64,000 bases of DNA from Megalobrama amblycephala (taxonomy: Eukaryota; Chordata; Actinopteri; Cypriniformes; Xenocyprididae). The notes below the pieces were generated by a model. That model searched no databases. It saw only the letters and a program-made list of their open reading frames with translations, and was not told the origin of the DNA. The DNA lies in contig NC_063061.1 in assembly GCF_018812025.1 (NCBI RefSeq), positions 31,940,509 to 32,004,508 of the forward strand, in the 5' to 3' direction. Position 1 is the first letter of the stretch, and each line of letters begins with the position of its first letter. The translations under genes and the position numbers were made by a program. Shown in pieces: positions 10,500-21,670 of this stretch.

Positions 10500-11400
10500 A
10501 TGTTGATCGATACGTTAAACGAAAGCCATTTGAGTTCGGCATATCTGGATGCATTGATGGTTTTTCTAGACATTACTTCTGGGCCAACTAACAATGACCC
10601 TGACAACTTCTCGTCTGGTGTAAAACAGCTTGGCTTTGTAACCATGAGACTACAAACTGACTGTGGAACAGAAAATGGGACAATGGCAGCGATACAGTAC
10701 ATGCTCCGTCATCACCATGGAGACTACCATGCTGGCTCAAGAAGTCACGTTTGGTACCAATGATATCAATGAGCAACCAGTGCATTGAATCTTGGTGGTC
10801 CAGCTTTAAAAAAGCAAGGTTTGTTTGTTTCATATTTTTGAGCATTGACGAAATGTCTGTAAAGTGATGCCTTAGTTAACATTGCAACTAGTACATTGTA
10901 ATATTTATTTCTATTAAAGTCATTCTGTCACTATAACATGCAAAATGATTTAAGAGCAAATTTTATCATGTCATTGATGTATCTGGACTTTTGTGTTGTA
11001 GGGCTCAGTTCAGGATAGAACTCTTTGGGGAGCTCAGGAATGAAGGACACTTCAATGGCAACAACGACCACCAGTGCCTCCTTCTGTTCTGCAGGAGGAC
11101 TTGGATGAATGTGAAGAGCTCTGGAATAAACACAGGATTCAGCCCTCTAGACATGCAATGTGTCCTGGAGGGGTACCAAATGAACTGTATTATCTACCAC
11201 ACAGGTCAGTAAATCAAAAATCCATACAAATTACAATTCATAAGTGTGATTTAATGATTATCTTGTTTAAAATACACCACTACAAAAGGAACATTTTATA
11301 AATGTGTCTGTTAAATACATTTACACAGAAATATAACTTGTATGGATCAAGGGACTATGGCTTTACAGTTGATGAAGACGAGCTTGAGGCTGACTACGCA
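10500..11400 (+). pseudogene. Integrase-core (rve-like) domain gene, decayed
   Basis: Exon-like piece 1 (to 10,817) reads LQTDCGTENGTMAAIQYMLR and later NQCIESWWSSFKKA. The D-x-GTEN and W-W motifs match metazoan multicopy proteins with an integrase-like catalytic core; the role of these proteins is not known to me. A GT-AG intron (about 10,818-11,001) would join it to QFRIELFGELRNEGHF, and a frameshift near 11,080 leads to LQEDLDECEELWNKHRIQPS and PNELYYLPHR. A third segment near 11,335-11,410 reads GSRDYGFTVDEDELEADYA then stops; its phase does not fit the donor at 11,205. An extra frame change also lies between HVWYQ (10,760) and SNQCIE. It is a spliced, host-like or domesticated gene copy now dead. 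Confidence 0.6.
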
Positions 11401-11554
11401 ATTATGTGGTGATAAAAACCATCCAAGAATATTTAGAATTTGTAATGGAACACAGTCAGTTACAGTGGCCAGAGAATTGGTAGGAAGCTTTACAACTACT
11501 TCACAATTAAGGAGCTGAAATTGTGACCTGAAAATATGGAGGATGTAGATTGAG

Positions 11555-11668
11555 TTTTCTTAAAGGTTTAGTTCACCTAAAAATAATAGTTCTGTCAGCA
11601 TTTTAGTAAGACTTTAAGACTTTCATCTTCAGAACACAAATGAAGATTTCTTTTAATGAAATCTGAGA
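11555..11668. repeat. MITE fragment with GGTTTAGTTCACC end
   Basis: It begins TTAAAGGTTTAGTTCACC and continues to CATCTTCAGAACACAAATGAAG. The same arrangement, in either strand, recurs near 39,883, 43,020-43,112 and 52,730-52,830. It is cut at 11,669 by the DIRS element that follows. Confidence 0.65.
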
Positions 11669-13046
11669 GTTCCCTTTTGTGGGAACTTGCGCTGCGTCCG
11701 ATAGGATCGCTTTGGGAACACCCCCAGCGCGATTGCGTCTGATGCACGTCTGTCAACTAGTCCAATGGCGAGAGTGAACATCACAGGGCAAGTGACGTCA
11801 CAACCAGGAAAGGATAAATAAACATCCGGCCAGACCAGCTTCAGCTTTTCTGCCTCAGCAAAGCGACCTGTGTGAATCTGTCTCTGTCTATTTATTGTTG
11901 TCTGTCCTGTGGTCTCTGGGGAAGATGCTCTCCTTGAGAGCAATCTATATTCCAGGGACCCAGAATATAAGAGCAGACATCCTGTCAAGACAGGGGCTGA
12001 GGCCAGGGGAATGGAGATTTAACCCAGAGGTGGTGAAGCTCATATGGGAGATTTATGGCCAAGCAGAAATGGATCTGTTTGTGTCTCAGGATACGACGCA
12101 ATGTCCACTTTGGTTCTCCCTGACACATCCAGCTCCACGAGGACTGGATTCTGCTCCCGGGAGTTCTGAAGAAAATTCGCCGGGAAGGGATAGCCTACTG
12201 CTAGTAGCACCTTACTGGCCGAGTCGGATATGGTTTTCGGACCTTGTAACTCTCCTCGATGGCTCACCTTGGAGGATTCCGATCAGGAGAGACCTCCTAT
12301 CTCAGGCAGGGGGCATGATTCATCATCCCTGCCCAGAAATGTGGAACCTGTCGGTTTGGCCTCTGAGGGGGCCCAACTCATAGAATCTGGTCTCTCAACT
12401 GAGGTTGTAGAGACCATTCTTCACTCCAAAGCTCCTTCCACAAGGAAACTACATGCCCTGAAGTGGAAACTCTTCACTTCTTGTTGTCATGAGCGACAGG
12501 TAGATCCAGTCAACTGCCCTATTGGTTTAGTACTAGAGTTCTTACAAAGTCATTTTTGACTTTGCGATGCATTTTTGAAGTTTGCGATGCAGCCAGGTTG
12601 GTCCTCGCTGCTCACCTTTCTGAGATATTATGACCTTGACCTGGACGCTCCAGGATCAGCAGTTCTACTGTCTTAGTGTGCCACAGTTTCACATGGACAG
12701 GAATTTTGGGATTACGCGTTTTGGTATATCGTTCCCAAAGCGATCCTATTGGACGCAGCATGAGTTCCCTCAAAAGGGAATGTCTCAGGTTATGTATGTA
12801 ACCAGTTCCCTGAGAAAGGGAACGAGATGCTGGGTCGCGTTGCCAATACTTACTGCATCCCTGTGATCGATTTGCTTTGGCAATTGAAGCTCAAGCCGGT
12901 CTAGCCGGATGTGTATTTATTCTTTCCTGGTCCTGACGTCACTCTCGCCATTGGACTAGTTGACAGACATGCATCAGACACAATCACGCTGGGGGCATTT
13001 CCAAAGTGATCCTATCGGACGCAGCGGGAGTTCCCTCAAAAGGGAA
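11669..13046 (+). mobile_element. Short, internally deleted DIRS element
   Basis: The left end is GTTCCCTTTTGTGGGAAC followed by GCGCTGCGTCCGATAGGATC, a GTCTGATGCACGTCTGTCAA block and a CAATGGCGAGAGTGA block. An inverted copy of this order lies at about 12,930-13,046. In between, near 12,730-12,835, an internal complementary region repeats the ends: CGATCCTATTGGACGCAGC, AAAAGGGAATGTCTCAGG, TTATGTATGTAACC and GTTCCCTGAGAAAGGGAAC. Gag and the RT core are absent; only the C-terminal RNase H/methyltransferase-like region and the start of the recombinase remain. It is about 1.4 kb against about 6.3 kb for the 23-kb copy without its LINE. The right end does not carry the expected GTAACC...GAGAC terminus (see findings). 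Confidence 0.75.
11895..12559 (+). pseudogene. DIRS remnant: RNase H/MT-like C-terminus and recombinase N-terminus
   Basis: 11,895-12,383 reads AIYIPGTQNIRADILSRQG, then EMDLFVSQDTTQCPLWFSLT and LLLVAPYWPSRIWFSDL. These align by eye with the end of the RT/RNase H frame of the 27-28 kb DIRS copy (HVPGVLNRAADELSRQ, LLVAPYWPTRTWFSDL). 12,230-12,559, in an overlapping frame, reads APSTRKLHALKWKLFTS, the start of the recombinase, and then stops after SHF; the catalytic Arg, His-x-x-Arg and Tyr are gone. It cannot act alone. Confidence 0.75.
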
Positions 13047-13505
13047 CACGCAGATGAGGCCCTTGGCATAGGTGCAGAAGGTCCTTAACAATCTGGAACA
13101 CACAGATGAAGGTACCTTAGAGTGAAGGTTTGCTCTCCTGAGCTTAACCTTGTTGCCGATGTCGTTACTGTCTCGCTGGACAGAAACTCTGAACGTAGTG
13201 TTTGTTAATGTCTCTTTCCTCACAGGCTGGAAGCTCAGAACGTGGTCATCTCTGTTGCTGCCTCACAAGCTGTAGCCTCAGATCGTGGGACCAGAGGCTC
13301 AGAACAAGAATGTATCTGTCAATGTCTATCCCCGTACAGGACAGATTCAGAACGGGGTTGTATCTGTTAGAATCTCAGCTTTGCAAGCTGGGACTCAGAA
13401 CGGTATATATGTTATGACTTCCCCCTTTGAAGGGCAGACTCAGAACTTTGTATATCTGTTAACACTCTGAGGTCTGAGGGTATCGCCGGCGATACCACCG
13501 TGGTT
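13047..13505. repeat. Imperfect ~60-bp repeats with CTCAGAACG core
   Basis: CTCAGAACG or close forms occur near 13,232, 13,298, 13,349, 13,393 and 13,440, each often followed 10-15 bases later by TATCTGTTA or ATCTCTGTTG. The array runs into the assembly gap. It resembles the repetitive 3' regions of the DIRS elements in this window and may belong to one. Confidence 0.5.
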
Positions 13506-14505
13506 NNNNNNNNNNNNNNNNNNNNNNNNNNNNNNNNNNNNNNNNNNNNNNNNNNNNNNNNNNNNNNNNNNNNNNNNNNNNNNNNNNNNNNNNNNNNNNN
13601 NNNNNNNNNNNNNNNNNNNNNNNNNNNNNNNNNNNNNNNNNNNNNNNNNNNNNNNNNNNNNNNNNNNNNNNNNNNNNNNNNNNNNNNNNNNNNNNNNNNN
13701 NNNNNNNNNNNNNNNNNNNNNNNNNNNNNNNNNNNNNNNNNNNNNNNNNNNNNNNNNNNNNNNNNNNNNNNNNNNNNNNNNNNNNNNNNNNNNNNNNNNN
13801 NNNNNNNNNNNNNNNNNNNNNNNNNNNNNNNNNNNNNNNNNNNNNNNNNNNNNNNNNNNNNNNNNNNNNNNNNNNNNNNNNNNNNNNNNNNNNNNNNNNN
13901 NNNNNNNNNNNNNNNNNNNNNNNNNNNNNNNNNNNNNNNNNNNNNNNNNNNNNNNNNNNNNNNNNNNNNNNNNNNNNNNNNNNNNNNNNNNNNNNNNNNN
14001 NNNNNNNNNNNNNNNNNNNNNNNNNNNNNNNNNNNNNNNNNNNNNNNNNNNNNNNNNNNNNNNNNNNNNNNNNNNNNNNNNNNNNNNNNNNNNNNNNNNN
14101 NNNNNNNNNNNNNNNNNNNNNNNNNNNNNNNNNNNNNNNNNNNNNNNNNNNNNNNNNNNNNNNNNNNNNNNNNNNNNNNNNNNNNNNNNNNNNNNNNNNN
14201 NNNNNNNNNNNNNNNNNNNNNNNNNNNNNNNNNNNNNNNNNNNNNNNNNNNNNNNNNNNNNNNNNNNNNNNNNNNNNNNNNNNNNNNNNNNNNNNNNNNN
14301 NNNNNNNNNNNNNNNNNNNNNNNNNNNNNNNNNNNNNNNNNNNNNNNNNNNNNNNNNNNNNNNNNNNNNNNNNNNNNNNNNNNNNNNNNNNNNNNNNNNN
14401 NNNNNNNNNNNNNNNNNNNNNNNNNNNNNNNNNNNNNNNNNNNNNNNNNNNNNNNNNNNNNNNNNNNNNNNNNNNNNNNNNNNNNNNNNNNNNNNNNNNN
14501 NNNNN
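13506..14505. other. Assembly gap (1000 N)
   Basis: There are exactly 1000 unknown bases, a conventional placeholder length, so the true distance is unknown. The open frames across it are artefacts. Confidence 0.99.
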
Positions 14506-14651
14506 TGCTCTGAAGCTTACTGTGTGTTGATGTACAGTTTTTTCACATCTGAATAGAGTTTGGAACAATTTGGCAGCAATCTTGGCTGCTTTTGTTGTAT
14601 TACAAGTCAATGATGAATTAAAAAAAATAAAAAACTAGTCAAATATCCAAA

Positions 14652-14865
14652 AGCTACTGCACCCCTATTCTTTTAACATATTGATACCGCCATAACAGTT
14701 ACAGAGGGTAAACAGTAAACACTATACTAGGATTCAAGTTCATGAACGACCAAATTCAAGCTACTGCACCCCTATTCTTTTAACATATTATTAACGACAT
14801 AACAGAGGGTACACAGTATAGTGATTAAACTATAGTAAGAATCAAGTTCATGAACGACCAAATTC
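14652..14865. repeat. 107-bp tandem duplication over the end of the G2E3-like gene
   Basis: AGCTACTGCACCCCTATTCT begins at 14,652 and again at 14,759, and both units end in TTCATGAACGACCAAATTC. The second unit holds the last codons and TGA of the minus-strand G2E3-like gene (stop at 14,848-14,850); the first unit is a copy of those codons in its 3' untranslated region. The units differ by a few substitutions and small deletions. Confidence 0.85.
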
Positions 14866-17800
14866 TCTGCTATTGCTCACAGCCTGTCTCATAATGCCGA
14901 GGAACTCTGTGTTTGTCCCTAGGTGCTGTGTAGGCAAGGTCACAGTACAGGAACATGCATTTACTAGAGGGAAGCATAAACTATGCTGACCATATCGAAG
15001 CTGGCAGTCATGATCAAATTCAACATGTATTTTAAATTTTTCTCTTTGTGCAGAAGTAATGGGGACATGCCCCTGGCCAGTAATCCACTGCATGAAACTG
15101 CTGACGGTGATCTTGTCTTGTTCTGCATCTCCTTTTGTGCAGTTTGTTTTATCCTCCTGTTCGCTGTCATCTCCAACCCTGCTCTCCTTACTGCTGCTCC
15201 CTTCTTCTGCAAAAAACACACATCTCTGTCTGCAACCTTACTTGTATTAACAATATCTGAACTTGGACTGACAATATCTGACATTTTTAAAATGCTCCTA
15301 ATATACTATTTTAAAATTGTTTTGGAGGTTTCCTACAACAAGTTTATATTCAAAAGTGTGAAGCGATTCAAATCTTCAGTCTTGCTAAATCACACCTTTC
15401 TGCAATCCCTCTCTGCTCTGATTGGTCAAATGGCCCAGTCGATGGTTGAACTGATGCAATTTAAGAATTAAGAGTAAGAGTTATGATGTTACCTTCATCT
15501 TCAAGGCTTTGAATGAAGTCCTGCAAGTAGTTCACAATTCTTGATTCTCTCTGCCGCTTCACTGAACCCACCTCACTTAAAATGGGTGACAGGGCCATCA
15601 TGAGAAAATCTGCATCAGGCTGCAAATCAGAATAAAAGAAACCTTTTATTATACACAGCTCAAAAGCCATCATGACAAAAAACAAACAAACAAACAAAAA
15701 AAAAAACGCAAGCAACAACACTTACTTTTGTAAAGTGACCAGGAACAAATAACGGCTGAAATAAAGGCTGATTCTGTTTCACCATTTCATGGAGGCCATA
15801 GAGTTCCAATCCTCTGCACATTTGCTGCAGCATTGGGAGGATTCGCACAGACGAATGCAGAACAACAGCACTACATAAAATAATAAATCCAGGGAAGAAC
15901 AAATTATATTAAAAAGGTTAAATTAACATATGTTAATAAAGTTTAATAGAAGTGCTTGTTTGAAATAAAAGACTAAGTATAGAACATTAATCTCTGCCAG
16001 ATTGAAAAAGCATTTGTAAATTATTTTACAGGCATCGTAGGTGTTTAAATACTATAAAACAGATCAACTAGAAAAAAAAATTACACTGACTATATATTTT
16101 TTTTAGGTCTGGAAATTGCTTAACACCTGACAATCTCTTCCTTTCGATCACATGTTAGGGGTCCTGTGTACCCACATGCTACAATTCTTTCAGAAAGGTC
16201 AAGCAAGGCTGTAGTGTCTGCGGTCTCAATCTAAAGAAATAAAAATGATGAGTAACACAGACATACAGTACACATATGTATACATAAATTTTAATTGAGT
16301 TGAATTAGAAAACCTTGTCAATTAGATCTAGCAGGTCTGCATCTGTTATGTCAGCCTTTGTCAGCTCATCTTTTTTAATCTCGCCGGAAGAAATGAAATT
16401 GTATATCCACTCCATGAAAAAGTTGGGTGGAGGTCCATCCTGAGTAATGCTCACTGCCATTATTTCACCAACTATCCTAAAGTAAAACAGGGCAGTTCAA
16501 TTGACAAAGAAAGGCCTTAACTGACAAACTGTTATAGGATTTGAATTAGGGCTCGGTATTGACACAAATATTTATATATTATATTATATTATATTATATT
16601 ATATTATATTATATTATATTTATGTGGTACATAACAGCTTAGTTGCTATTACATTACTATTATACTGAAGGTTCAAATAAACTGATTTATATACAAACAC
16701 TTAAATTCTAAACAAGGAGCATTTCATAATATTAAAGTTACAATACTATTTTTACATAACCATGTTTTTTTAAATGTAAACATTTAAACATACATTAAAT
16801 ATTGATTAAACATTACAATGAATGAAATATGGTGCATATATTTAGCACAATGCTCCTCTCCAGAGTTAATTTTCTAGCTGATTACCAAGTTCATGGTCAC
16901 TGAATATGGATTTTATGAGAGAAACATGACAAGCTGTTTGTGACATCTTTGAAGTATGGCTGAAGCACTGATTGGGCGATTACATGTGACAGGATTAATG
17001 TCAGTAAATTGTCCTGTATCTGTTTACATATCTTTTGGCATTCATTCATGTTTATTTCATGCTGTAGCCCATAACTGGTATTAAAATAGAGGAAGACATG
17101 ATCTTTCAAGTGCGCTGCATGCTGCCGCTTCACTTGACCTGAGGCACATTGCGTGATCGGTCACTGCATTAAATAGCGAGTGCCACAGCGATATTTATTG
17201 TTTAAATTTCAAAATAAGATGGACAGAATTCAAAATCTGAGACTTTGTTTCTTATCAAAAGTAACAAAGCACAAAGCCTATTGCAGTTTAATGTATATAA
17301 TGTTGTTCATTTATCAGCTGTAAAGAGACTTATTTTCTCGATTCTTGGGATATACAAGTCAGTTTGTAAAAATGAGATTGGTTCGATTAAAATTGAGACA
17401 TCAACATTTTTTTTACCCAGCTGTAATGCTAATAAACCTACCTGAGATTGTCATTCTGAAAGTCCGTAATTGAATACTTAAGATTTTTCCCAGTGCTCCC
17501 TCCCTCAAAGAATTTTTCCTCAATTCCGGCCATCATTTCTTTGAAAAATGCAAATTGCCAGTATTAATAAACAAATGCACTGAAGATGATGACTACATTT
17601 TATAAAACTGCATAATTTATGCAATGGTGCTGCTGCATCTGAGAACAAAAACATACCGGTCAGGAATTCTTTCATTAGAGCACCACTATCTATCCCAGGC
17701 TCTCCAATGAATGTGACTCTGAGGGGATTCTTCGGAGAGGACTTCTTCTGCCGTTTCCACTGTGTTAGGCCTCGGGAAAACATGTCTTCCCTTGTGACAC

Positions 17801-18542
17801 AGAGGCTGAAAATGGTTGAAGGGTCTATTGCCTTTTTAAGTGTGTTGATTGCGTCTGTAAGACTTGAGAGAAAGAAAACAGAGATGCATGCTTTTTTAGA
17901 TTTTGGCCTATGTAAAAAAGGCACTATTCATTAAACTTAATTGCACCTCTTTTGCTTGTCTTGCTTTTGTCCCGTTATGTCCAAATCTTGGTTTGGTCTA
18001 TCGTCAGCTCTGAAAGAAATTCAATTTAGATAAATAAAAATTACTACCACACACAAACAACTAATGGTAAGGACTGTAGGCTAAACCAATAATTTCATGA
18101 AAACACAAAGCATAAAATAAAAATAATAACCTTTCCCCACAGGTACTTGCATGTACTTCAATAAAGTCTTCTGAATACATGGCAGAACACACAGGACAAG
18201 ATACCTTACAAACAAATGCAGGAAAACACTTAAAACACAGAAAAACCTAAAACAAAATTAACTAAGGTGATTACAATTACAGACGTCACATTTACATAAT
18301 TACGTAAAAAAGGTGCATATATATATATATACACACACATATGGTAACACTTTAAAATAAGGATCAGTAGTTAACATTAGTTACTTGTATTAGTTAATAT
18401 GAACTAAGCATTAACAATTGAAGTTAATTTTAGTTAATGTTAATTTCAGCATTTGTATTAAATGTATTAACAAATGTATTGCTCACGTCAGTTAATACAT
18501 TAAATAATGTGAACAAATGACACCTTATTGTAACGTGTTACC

Positions 18543-18614
<72 letters not shown>

Positions 18615-21502
18615 ACAACCAAACAAATGTATAGTTGACATTTGAAGCTTTTCAACTTATTTTCATATAAGAATATGGCATGCTGTTGCTTTAAACAATG
18701 GTAAAAAGCTATTCAAAACATCATTCAATGTAAATTTTAAAAATCAAATAATCTCAATTACAATTTCAAAGGAATAACTGACAATTATGATTTGGCATAA
18801 TTGTATAATATATAAATTTAATAAATAATTAATCTGAAAATGAATCTGTATGAATAAATAAAATGCAATATTTTTTAAAAAATGATAACATTTCCTTCTA
18901 TAAAAATATACTAAGTAGTCCTGCATTGGTTTTACCTTGGCATCCATAACCACTGAAGGTGAATCCAACTCATTCCCTAACTGTGGATAAAAACAAATAT
19001 AAAACATGATCAAATTTGAGAAATCGCTTCATAGTTTCCATACATAACTATCCATTATTTAAAACACAACTTACATGGCCACTACACCGATTCAATTCTG
19101 TCGAAGTAGATGCCACTTCTTCATTTGTAGGGTCTCCAGGATCCTTTTACATAAAAAACAGTTGTCAGTTGTCAGTTGTGGTTGTATTAGTATGGGTAAC
19201 ACAAAATAATTGTCTTCTACCAAGTAAATTATTAGTAGACCTGGGATATGCATGATGACATTGAACGACTTACGTTGGAATTATCTTCATCCACTATTGT
19301 AGAAATGGAAGGCACTTCTGTATCAGATGACAGCAAGAAATCTATAGGCTCCTGTGACAAATTAAAGGCCGATTGTAAATTGACAATTGTAAATTTGACT
19401 CATTATGAAAACAATGAAACTATCAAAAAAAATTAAATAGACTTTACTGATTCACTATCGCTGCTGTTAATCCATATGTCTGTCTCACACTTCTGGACGT
19501 GCACAGCCAACAGTTGAACAGGCATGTCTGTGTGACACTTGACACATCGAGCTTTTGGCATTTTTTCAAATTCTTTGGATGAGTAAGGTAAAGGGGAGAT
19601 GTCCAGTGTGTTCTGAATTGGCATTATGTATAAACAGCCCTTTCCTCCAACCGTTTTAATAAGGTAGGACCCTGTGTATCCTTCAGCTTCCGGAGCAACC
19701 ACATTCAGCTTTCGCTGACCAGATCCACCTGTAACACACCAAAAAAAGTAAAAAAGATCAGAAGACATAATCAGTTATTTGTTTAAAAAGACAAATCTTT
19801 GACAAATGAATGACAAAAAATGTTTTAGAAATGTAATAATATTCTATTCCATTCTAACATTGAATAGCCAAGGCAGACAAACTAAGATAGGTTCAAAAGT
19901 AGAAAATTAAAAATGGTTTTAAAGCAGAGATGCTACTCAAAGCAACAATCCAGTGTACTGATGTATACCACATACAACACTTACCAACAGCTTTATACAG
20001 CATCCAGGCTCCCTCCAATGATTCCATTTTTGAATATGTCTCCAACAATAGTTTAGATATCTGGTGGTATTAAATACACCAAACTTTATTAAGACAAGAC
20101 TTGCTTGATTAGAAAATCACACTATCAGATAATATATAGTGAGCCTAATTAAGCTGAATAAATAAATTATTTAAGGCCTGGTTTCACAGACAGGGCTTAA
20201 CTAAAGCCCTGAATAGGCCTTACTTAAATTAGGATACTTAAGCAGGTTTTATAAAAATGCCCTAGAAAGCTACATTATTGCTGTGCATCTTGAGACAAAA
20301 CAATGACACCAACATATTTAATTTAAATAGTCACTTTATATGTAAAACTTGAAGTGCAAGACCTCAGAGTGATCAGCATCCTCTGGGATAGCAACAGTCC
20401 TCCGTCCTAGTCCAGCCTGTAGAAGAATCAACTCTTCAGAGGCTTTTGGGGTCCGTTTAACACTTTTATTTAGCAGGAAAAACTGAATTGGCATTGACCT
20501 GGCAGGCCTTTTTTTAGGAGTTGGGATAAAGCTTTTTCGTGCCTTGAAAAGACCAGGGAATGCTCTGAGAGGAAAAAAGAATCTGATGTGTTAATCATGT
20601 ATAAAATCTATTACAAAAAGTTGTAATTTTTCAGTGTTTAGGACATTATGATGAAATGTAGGCTGATATGTGTTATTCTACTTGAGAATTGCTACTATAT
20701 CCATGTTGTGCTTCCTACCAGTACTTTGTTTGCACTATAAAATTGGCTTATCTGAGAGATCCAAACCTGGCCATACTCTGGTCCACTGAATTTCCTGATG
20801 CAACACCACTAAGGGTGCGCTGTGGTCTCACTGCAGACTCCACCCTGTTGCCAGGGGTTGCCTGACCCTGTAGCTGTGTTGCATGTTGCCTCCTGCCTGC
20901 TGTGACCTGTTCTCTCTGAACCTGCCCTTCATCTGTTGAAATTATTCAAAACTGTATAAAAACCCTAAGCCTTTGTGACTATACTACTCAAAGCAATATT
21001 ATTATGACCAATGATAATTATTACATTTCAATGTAAACCAGGTATGCAGTGTTTAATTCAATATAATGCTGCACAACACAATTAACTTACCCATTCCTGA
21101 CGGTGGGCATGACTCACGTGTTAGAGCACTGCGTAAAAGGGACACAACATGCCTGGCAGCGTTCTGCAACTCGGCCTAATGTATATGAAAGCATTATTAG
21201 GCCTGACTGATATACAGGCCTACTGTCTACTAAAAATAATGGCAACAGGACGTTTCATCATAGTTTATTAGCTTTAAGATAAAGAGAATATATGCACTGA
21301 ATTTGAAAATATTTCAGATATATTTATTTTTACGTATAGAAAGCTATGGTTGTGGGGTTAGCTTCAAGCTAGTTACACGGCTACAAAGAATGCTTAATAG
21401 AAAATCTTGTTGTATAAAATAACCATACAAAACATAACATTGTTAAAATGAAATAATAAAATTAGCAATCACTGACGTACTTACCTCTCTTTGGTTGTCC
21501 AT
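14848..21502 (-). CDS. G2/M-phase-specific E3 ubiquitin ligase-like protein (HECT domain)
   Basis: It probably transfers ubiquitin to substrates. The 18 coding exons, 5' to 3', are 21502-21485, 21175-21091, 20932-20767, 20564-20363, 20060-19985, 19728-19448, 19351-19274, 19143-19075, 18980-18936, 18204-18131, 18009-17947, 17862-17657, 17538-17442, 16476-16314, 16230-16127, 15870-15726, 15619-15493 and 15206-14848. All introns are GT-AG and phases close over 2358 nt (785 aa plus TGA). The ATG has A at -3 and G at +4. Residues about 75-140 carry the LLQAGLGRRT motif of the fish G2E3-like family; C244-x2-C247 with H and C (CVKCHTDMPVQLL) and CPVCSAMYSEDFIEVHASTC (about 341-362) look like small zinc fingers. 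The HECT region starts about 386 with RVTFIGEPGIDSGAL and reaches the C-terminus. C751 in ACSCTVTLP sits where the catalytic Cys is expected. Unlike mammalian G2E3, no PHD/RING region is seen. Intact as read; no orthologue-level name is claimed. Confidence 0.85.
16573..16622. repeat. (ATATT)n microsatellite
   Basis: Uninterrupted TATAT/TATTA five-base repeats in an intron of the G2E3-like gene. Confidence 0.9.
18343..18542. mobile_element. 200-bp MITE with GGTAACAC ends
   Basis: It begins GGTAACACTTTAAAATAAGG and ends CCTTATTGTAACGTGTTACC, an imperfect terminal inverted repeat. The inside is TTAGTTAA-rich, as in a very common fish MITE. It lies in the intron between exons 9 and 10 of the G2E3-like gene. 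Confidence 0.75.
18545..18611. repeat. (AT)n microsatellite
   Basis: Pure AT dinucleotides directly after the MITE at 18,343-18,542. Confidence 0.95.
20177..20330. mobile_element. MITE fragment with CCTGGTTTCACAG end
   Basis: CCTGGTTTCACAGACAGGGC at the left matches (reverse complement) the right end of the full copy at 48,801-49,031. The inner TCTTGAGACAAAACAATG also matches. The far end is missing. It lies in an intron of the G2E3-like gene. Confidence 0.7.
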
Positions 21503-21539
21503 CTTGATAACTCTGCTTCAGCTCTTGATTGCTACTCAC

Positions 21540-21600
21540 AGGCGTCCAATCACAACAGACTTCCGGAAAAACTGAGTTGACCAATGAGATTTCAGGTTTC
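21540..21600 (-). promoter_or_regulatory. Putative TATA-less promoter of the G2E3-like gene
   Basis: Within 100 bases upstream of the ATG there are two CCAAT motifs on the plus strand (21,546-21,550 and 21,581-21,585; inverted relative to the gene) and CTTCCGG (21,561-21,567), an ETS-type core. There is no TATA box. This composition suits a broadly expressed or cell-cycle gene, but transcription start evidence is lacking. Confidence 0.4.
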
Positions 21601-21670
21601 AATGAAATAAGTAAAGTCCCGCCCCACGACTGACAAAAATCAAAAGTGTTCGCGCGAGCGAAATAGAAGA

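Noticed and set aside
13459..14610. Long open frames on both strands across 13,459-14,610
   Set aside because: They consist of 1000 unknown bases and have no readable protein.
15461..15902. Minus-strand single-frame ORFs near 15.5-15.9 kb as separate small genes
   Set aside because: They include intron sequence; the real coding parts are exons 16 and 17 of the G2E3-like gene.
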